NCBI GenBank assembly: GCA_002690755.1
Contig: NZFT01000125.1
Location: forward strand, 24,313-35,485
Length of the DNA stretch: 11,173 nt
Direction of reading: 5' to 3'
DNA from: Phycisphaerae bacterium
GTDB lineage: Bacteria; Planctomycetota; Phycisphaerae; Phycisphaerales; SM1A02
Under the pieces are notes generated by a model that saw only the letters and a list, made by a program, of their open reading frames with translations, searched no databases and had not been told where the DNA came from. Every line of letters starts with the position of its first letter. Position 1 is the stretch's first letter. The translations under genes were made by a program, and so were the position numbers. Of this stretch, positions 6,466-11,173 are shown piece after piece.

Positions 6466-7524
6466 GGATTTCCAGGAGAGCGACCACGCCGGCGCTGCCA
6501 TGGTTCGAAGATCGTGTCTTGCGATCTCACGGATGATCCGGAGCCGATCGGGTCCGTCCTCCGCGAAGAGACCTTCCGTCGCTCGCTCGAGGTTTCCCGC
6601 GACCGCTTCGAGCACTTCGACGAGCTCCGGCACGGCCGATCGCTCCAGCGTCTGCACGTAGGTCCAGAGTCGGGCGTCGGACGCGACTTCGTGGTTTCGG
6701 ATGCCCAATCCCTTCACGAAGAGATCCGCCTCGAACCGACCGATCGCACCCCCGAATCCCATGAGATCCGCGATCACCTCGTCGTGGACGTGCAGGCGGA
6801 AGCTGCCGAGCAGTCGAGCGGTCGCGTGATGGGTGAACTCGTGTTCGAGCCGGAGCCGCATCGACGCCGCGGTCCACGTCACCGCATCGAACTCGTCACC
6901 GACTTCCGAAGCAGCGAGCCCTGCATACGGTGCGGGATGAAGCAGGATCAGACGATCGTGAAAACTGGTGGCGTCCACCGCGCGGCGTCGCTGCATCTCC
7001 GCGGCCCAGTCGGCGGGTTCGTTTCCCGACGCGACAAAGGCCGACCGTGCGGCGCGGGCCCGGATCGGACTCGGAAGCCCGCTCACGTAGAGCGCGTGGA
7101 CGTTCCGACCCACCGCCACCGGTTCGCATCGAGCACCGAGCGCGCGATACCCGCGCTCGAAGTCCTCCCTTGCCTCGAGAACCACCACCGGAAGCGCGCC
7201 GGCGGGGTGATCTTCGATCCGCCAGGAGACACCTTGCGGGTCGGCGAAGATCGACGCGGGCCTCACCGACCCGTCGGAGGGCTCCATTCGGCGCACCAGT
7301 CGGGCGTACGCGTCCGATGCGGACGCGCCCTCCGCGATCTCGATCTCGAACTGGGGCAGCGCCGCCACCAGCGAGGAGGCGGAACCCCCGTGTCGATCGT
7401 GATGGTCCCGCCACCAGTCGACGTGCGCCTCGTCCGGGTGGTCCGAATCGAAGCCCGAGGGATCCGTCGGTACGAACCTCGATTCGAGATAGTCATCGAG
7501 CGACTGCGGCGCCGGATCGGTCAT
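6442..7524 (-). CDS. Conserved hypothetical with gluzincin-like HExxH...ExxxD zinc-metallopeptidase signature
   Basis: I cannot name this 360-residue family with certainty. There is no signal peptide and no membrane segment, so it is probably cytoplasmic. The N-terminal half (1-150) is acidic and without a recognised motif. Around residues 226-257 it reads LEHEFTHHATARLLGSFRLH and then VHDEVIADLMG: His228, Glu229 and His232 form HExxH, and 16 residues later Glu249 and Asp253 form ExxxD, the layout of gluzincin zinc peptidases. I recall similar HExxHxxxxRxxGSxR...DExxADxMG segments in uncharacterised proteins of other bacteria. Position between the TolC-like gene and lanM, with stop/start overlaps on both sides, suggests a role in maturing the peptide, such as leader removal. 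Proteolysis is inferred. GGAG lies 8 nt before the ATG (7533-7536), supporting the start. Confidence 0.85.
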   Translation of the reverse strand: MTDPAPQSLDDYLESRFVPTDPSGFDSDHPDEAHVDWWRDHHDRHGGSASSLVAALPQFEIEIAEGASASDAYARLVRRMEPSDGSVRPASIFADPQGVSWRIEDHPAGALPVVVLEAREDFERGYRALGARCEPVAVGRNVHALYVSGLPSPIRARAARSAFVASGNEPADWAAEMQRRRAVDATSFHDRLILLHPAPYAGLAASEVGDEFDAVTWTAASMRLRLEHEFTHHATARLLGSFRLHVHDEVIADLMGFGGAIGRFEADLFVKGLGIRNHEVASDARLWTYVQTLERSAVPELVEVLEAVAGNLERATEGLFAEDGPDRLRIIREIARHDLRTMAAPAWSLSWKSGEARSGQ

Positions 7525-9362
7525 CCATCGTTCTCCCGCGTGCCCGACGTGTTCGGAGGCTGCGGACGTCCGGCTGCGGGCGTCAAACGATCAAGCGTCT
7601 CCTCCAACGTGGGTCCACCGTTGTCGAGGGCGTTTCCAGTACCGGTCCGCAGCCCGTCCGCCGGTGATTCTCGATCCGGATCGGCGAGTCGTTCTCGATC
7701 CAGATCGTCGCTCCAGTCGACCGCGGCGTGGCCGAGCAGACATCCGGTGGCCTGGGCGAGATTCGCCAGATCGATCTGATAGTTGACTTCCACGGTCACC
7801 TGCTGGATCCGTGCGGTGTTGAGGGAAACGAGGGCCTGGGTGAGACTGCTGCTGGGAATCTCACCACGCTCGAAGAGGGTCTGATAGGCGTCGTAGAAAC
7901 GGCCGGCCGCACGGACCTGGAAATCCGAGGCGATGATCGAATTCCAACCACCTTCGAGCGCATCGATCGCGTCGAGCACCTCCTGCGTGACGAGGATCTC
8001 CTGTTGCCGACGATTCGCGATGGACTGGAGTCGCTGCAGCACCGCGGCCTGGTAGTTCGCGATCGCGGCCTCGTTGCCGAGCGGGACGGTCGCGGTCACG
8101 CCGATGGACCAGCCGTCGGGATCGTCGCGGCCGAAGAGGCTCTGGTTCGCGCTTCGAATGCTCGAGCCGTTGCCGATCCCGTTCGCGTTCCAGGCGGCGT
8201 TGAGATCCAGTTGCGGCAGCATCTCGTTCTCGCGCATCATGACCTGGACGGTCTGACCGAGCTGTTCGTATTCGAGCTGGAGAATCTCCGCGCGGTTCCG
8301 CATCGCGGATCGAACGAGCCCCTGCTGGTCGAAGGTGTAACCGACGAGACGCGGCTTGGAGGTGGGCTCGAGGGCCACGCTTCCATCGAGCGAGACCGTC
8401 GGATCCTGCATGATCACCTTGAGCCCACGGACCGCCTGCCGGAGATTGGTCTCCGATCGAATCACCGCTTCGACGGAGGCGGCCATCGCGACCTCGAAGT
8501 TGTAGACGTTCGCGATGGATCCGGCCCGCGCCTCGACGAGACGACGCTGGTTCTCGAGCAGCTCGCGCGACGTCCGGTAGAGATCGAGGTCGATGCGAAG
8601 CACCTCCCACGCGAGATGGAGCTGCCAGTAGGCGATCTCGGCCTGCACCACCTGATTGATCACCGCGACCTGCGTCTGGGCGTTCGCCTCCCCGAGCTGC
8701 GTCGCGGCAAGGACGATCGACGCCTCGTTGTACTCGAACCCGGCACCCTGGAGCAGCGGTTGCTGGAGCGAGATACCCGGCGAACTCTGCGCTGCCTCCG
8801 ACGTCGGTGTCCCCTGCGTGCGAAACGCGTCGGTGGATACCGTCCAGTCCAGGGTGACGGACCCTCCGCCTCGCAGCGGCACCGCGAGGCCCGGGGTCGC
8901 CGTGAAGGAATTCGTCTCCGTGTCGGGGGGCTGTCCCGCGTTGCCGTAGAAGGTCGGATTGACGGTTCGACTCTGGGTGACGCTCGCCTCGAAGGTCGAC
9001 TCGAACTTCGCCCGTTCCGCACGAAGCTGCTGGGCCGCCACTTCGGGGGACACCAGCGACGACTGGATCGCGAGGTTGTTCTCGATCGTGGATCGTCGGA
9101 CGTCCGCGATTCCGATTCCCCGCGGCTCGCCCGTCGACATCAGGTCGAGGAGCTGCTCGACCTTCGCCACGCCGTCCCGCTCGGTGGCGGCCGAGTCCGA
9201 AAGCGTCTTCGAGGCCGAGATCGCGGCGATCCCGTCGAAGGGTTCGACGGCGCCCAGTCGACCGTCGAGTTCGTCGATGTGCTTCCAGTCCCGGTCGAGC
9301 TGCGACGTGCAGCCGACGGCCCAGAAGAAGGTCAGGATGATCGAGGTGTTTCGTCGCATCAT
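7521..9362 (-). CDS. TolC-family outer-membrane efflux protein, predicted lipoprotein
   Basis: The 613-residue protein starts with a short basic and hydrophobic signal, then AVGC with Cys18 as a plausible lipobox; Ala at -3 is less usual than Leu. After about 80 variable residues comes the repeated outer-membrane efflux fold: a first unit from IADVRRSTIENNLAIQSSLV (about 95-115) through LQQPLLQG and a long helix ending near 310, then a second unit from about 340 to 545 with LPQLDLNAAW and GVTATVPLG strands and long coiled helices. The last 65 residues are acidic, rich in Asp, Gly and Pro, and look disordered. TolC-type trimers form the outer-membrane tunnel for ABC or HlyD type I exporters. 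Its ATG overlaps the stop of the ABC gene, and its stop overlaps the next ATG, so it should serve export of this locus's product. A second ATG at 9359 is an equally possible start. Confidence 0.93.
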   Translation of the reverse strand: MMRRNTSIILTFFWAVGCTSQLDRDWKHIDELDGRLGAVEPFDGIAAISASKTLSDSAATERDGVAKVEQLLDLMSTGEPRGIGIADVRRSTIENNLAIQSSLVSPEVAAQQLRAERAKFESTFEASVTQSRTVNPTFYGNAGQPPDTETNSFTATPGLAVPLRGGGSVTLDWTVSTDAFRTQGTPTSEAAQSSPGISLQQPLLQGAGFEYNEASIVLAATQLGEANAQTQVAVINQVVQAEIAYWQLHLAWEVLRIDLDLYRTSRELLENQRRLVEARAGSIANVYNFEVAMAASVEAVIRSETNLRQAVRGLKVIMQDPTVSLDGSVALEPTSKPRLVGYTFDQQGLVRSAMRNRAEILQLEYEQLGQTVQVMMRENEMLPQLDLNAAWNANGIGNGSSIRSANQSLFGRDDPDGWSIGVTATVPLGNEAAIANYQAAVLQRLQSIANRRQQEILVTQEVLDAIDALEGGWNSIIASDFQVRAAGRFYDAYQTLFERGEIPSSSLTQALVSLNTARIQQVTVEVNYQIDLANLAQATGCLLGHAAVDWSDDLDRERLADPDRESPADGLRTGTGNALDNGGPTLEETLDRLTPAAGRPQPPNTSGTRENDG

Positions 9363-11173
9363 GAAGCCTGCCCCGCCATGAGATCACGAAACACGCCGTC
9401 TCGCCCCTCCAGCTCCGCGAAGGTCCCGGACTGGACGACCCGCCCCCGGTCGAGGACGTAGATCCGATCGGCCCGGCGAATCGTGCTGAGGCGATGCGCG
9501 ATCACGATCCGGGTGGCCCCGAGCCCGTCGATCGAACGGGTGATCCGCTCCTGCGAGGCGTTGTCGAGGGAACTCGTCGCTTCGTCGAGCAGGAGCAGCT
9601 CCGGACGACTCACGATGGATCGCGCGATCAGAAGTCGCTGCAGCTGGCTCTGCGAAAGCGAGGTCGGCGTGATCATCGTGAGCATGCCCATCGGCATCGC
9701 GTCGATCTCGTCGGCCATTCCCACCAATCGCGCCGCCGCCCACGCGTCGTCGAGCGTCCGTTGCGAACCGACCCCGAGGATCGTCGACTGCACGTTGCCG
9801 GCGAGGACCTCGTTCGACTGCATGACCACCCCCACCTGGGACCGGACCATCGCCGCATCGAGGCTCTCCATCGGAAGATCGTCGTAGAACACCTGACCGG
9901 CTTCGGGCTTCTCCAGACCGAGCAGGATGCTCAGCAGCGTCGACTTGCCGCAACCGGTGCGGCCCACGATCGCGATGAACTCCCCGGGTCCGGCCTCGAT
10001 GTCGACTCCGTCGAGGACGGGTGGCTGATCGGGGTCGTAGCGGAATCGGATCCCCCGCGCGGCCACGCCGCCCTTCAGGGTGATCGCGTCGCCGGTGATC
10101 TCGCCCGCCTCGGTCTCCGCTTCGAGAATCGGTCGGATCCGGTGGATCTGCGGCACCATGTTGGCCACCGCTCGAATCGCCGGCGCAACACCGATGACCG
10201 CGGCGAGGAACGCGGACATCGCCGTGACGAAGGCGACGAAGCCGCCGGCGGTGAGGACGGTGCCGCTTCCCCCCCGGACGTTGGCCGTGAATTCGACGAA
10301 CCCCAGCGCCATCGCCAGCGTCGAGGCCATCCCGACCACCAGTCCGAGCCAGACCCCCATCACCCCGGACCGGAAACTGAATCCACCCACCCGACCAAGT
10401 CGGGCGAGCAACCGGGCGAGGACTCGTTCCCGCGAACCCTGGATCCGGATCTGGCGAATCCCCACCAGCATGTCGATGCCGAAACCGTCCAGTTCACCTT
10501 GAGCGACCGAGAGACCGTAGTCGAGCTTCGCCATTCGAATCGAGACCCAGATCACGATCGCGAGTTCGACCACGATGATGCCGAACGCGGTCAGGGCCAT
10601 CTCGGCGTCGAAGTAGAAGAGCACGCCGATGTTCGACAGACTCGCGGTGAGAGAGACCACCACGGAGAGCGTGGACTGGGTCAGCGCGGCCCGGACCGTC
10701 TCGATGGCCATCACCCGTTGCGTGAGATCACCGGCGGAGGTGTTTCGGAAGAACGACGTCGGAAGCTGCAGCACCCGGTCGACGATCGCCGCGATCACCT
10801 GATAACTGCTTCGAGTCTCGATGCGGAGGAACGCGATGCCCGCGGCCACGTGGATCAGTCCCTGCGACACCGCGATCGAGACCAGCAGGCCGCCGATGAA
10901 CAGGAGCTGGACCCGCTCGAAGGTCGGGATGATGGTCCCCACGATCATCCCGGTGAGGATCGGTACCAGTGCGATCAGCCCCGAGACGGCGAGGGTCGTT
11001 CCCAGGATCATCAGGACATCGCGAAGGTTCCCCGCCACCACCAACCCGAGCAGATCCCGGACCCGGCCGGATCGGCGGGGAAGCGGGCGATAGAACATCG
11101 TCGCGGTGTCTTCATAGTCGCCGGCGGTGGAACGTCGGACCGGATCGACGCATCGGGAGCGCTCGTCCGCGTA
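9359..11173 (-). CDS. NHLM-type ABC exporter, permease/ATP-binding protein (5' end beyond right edge)
   Basis: The frame stays open to the window edge, so the gene is 5'-truncated: upstream of the ATG at 11098 about 25 more in-frame codons precede FYRPLP, a typical join between the N-terminal region and the membrane domain of the second NHLM exporter protein. The product is an inner-membrane half-transporter. Six hydrophobic segments lie between residues 25 and 310 (counted from 11098). The nucleotide-binding domain has Walker A GRTGCGKST, Walker B LLLLDEAT, SSLD and the IVIAHRLS switch His. Ahead of its end is MPMGMLTMI and then SLSQSQLQR, where the signature LSGGQ is changed to LSQSQ. No C39 peptidase is seen in the visible part. 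NHLM loci normally have a partner peptidase-ABC and an HlyD protein; both would lie to the right. It is coupled to the TolC-like gene by an ATGA overlap. Confidence 0.93.
   Translation of the reverse strand, partial: YADERSRCVDPVRRSTAGDYEDTATMFYRPLPRRSGRVRDLLGLVVAGNLRDVLMILGTTLAVSGLIALVPILTGMIVGTIIPTFERVQLLFIGGLLVSIAVSQGLIHVAAGIAFLRIETRSSYQVIAAIVDRVLQLPTSFFRNTSAGDLTQRVMAIETVRAALTQSTLSVVVSLTASLSNIGVLFYFDAEMALTAFGIIVVELAIVIWVSIRMAKLDYGLSVAQGELDGFGIDMLVGIRQIRIQGSRERVLARLLARLGRVGGFSFRSGVMGVWLGLVVGMASTLAMALGFVEFTANVRGGSGTVLTAGGFVAFVTAMSAFLAAVIGVAPAIRAVANMVPQIHRIRPILEAETEAGEITGDAITLKGGVAARGIRFRYDPDQPPVLDGVDIEAGPGEFIAIVGRTGCGKSTLLSILLGLEKPEAGQVFYDDLPMESLDAAMVRSQVGVVMQSNEVLAGNVQSTILGVGSQRTLDDAWAAARLVGMADEIDAMPMGMLTMITPTSLSQSQLQRLLIARSIVSRPELLLLDEATSSLDNASQERITRSIDGLGATRIVIAHRLSTIRRADRIYVLDRGRVVQSGTFAELEGRDGVFRDLMAGQAS

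Noticed and set aside
6445..7779. 444-codon plus-strand frame opposite the HExxH gene
   Set aside because: Antisense shadow of a gene with overlap-coupled ends and a motif; composition His/Arg/Asp-rich, no domain.
7728..9461. 577-codon plus-strand frame opposite the TolC-like gene
   Set aside because: Antisense shadow; the opposite strand has a convincing signal peptide and outer-membrane efflux repeats.
9359..11173. C39 peptidase domain on the ABC transporter
   Set aside because: No Cys/His peptidase motif precedes the membrane domain in the visible part; the residues before FYRPLP fit the peptidase-less NHLM exporter type instead.
1..11173. CRISPR arrays, tRNA or rRNA genes, insertion sequences, attachment sites
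   Set aside because: No short regularly spaced repeats, tRNA-like cloverleaf ends, transposase motifs or terminal inverted repeats were found; nearly all DNA is accounted for by protein genes.

Overview
The window looks like a chromosomal piece from a GC-rich, diderm (Gram-negative type) bacterium. A TolC-family outer-membrane protein, almost no non-coding space and stop/start (ATGA) overlaps between most neighbouring genes point that way. Protein style and the presence of a nitrile-hydratase-leader (NHLP/NHLM) lanthipeptide locus would fit Planctomycetota, perhaps Phycisphaerae, but this is an impression from the sequence and not a placement.

Left part (1-2354): ordinary metabolism. On the minus strand a divergent SDR-fold oxidoreductase (287-1090) is followed, with an ATGA overlap, by the N-terminus of an aldehyde dehydrogenase that runs off the left edge. 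Divergently, on the plus strand, a MOSC-domain protein (1159-1734) overlaps mobA (1731-2354), a molybdenum-cofactor pair. A short hairpin sits in the 36-bp convergent junction after mobA.

Right part (2391-11173, all minus strand): a ribosomal natural-product locus of the NHLM/class II lanthipeptide type. In transcription order it holds an NHLM-type ABC exporter without a visible peptidase domain (5' end beyond the right edge), a lipoprotein TolC-like outer-membrane channel, a cytoplasmic protein with a gluzincin-like HExxH...ExxxD zinc-protease signature, and a LanM lanthionine synthetase with the Cys-Cys-Gly type of cyclase zinc site. After a 263-bp gap comes a 153-residue precursor-like protein made of two tandem NHLP domains. 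The first four genes are joined by stop/start overlaps (the LanM start may lie 15 nt further in). The precursor-like gene is set apart and could be expressed on its own.

Inferred working model: LanM binds the NHLP domain(s) of the precursor and dehydrates/cyclises Ser/Thr/Cys, the HExxH protein may remove a leader or act on the product, and the ABC protein plus the TolC-like channel (with an HlyD adaptor and a peptidase-ABC expected beyond the right edge) export it. The unusual points are the double leader with no obvious core peptide, the dedicated HExxH protein, and an ABC subunit whose LSGGQ signature reads LSQSQ.
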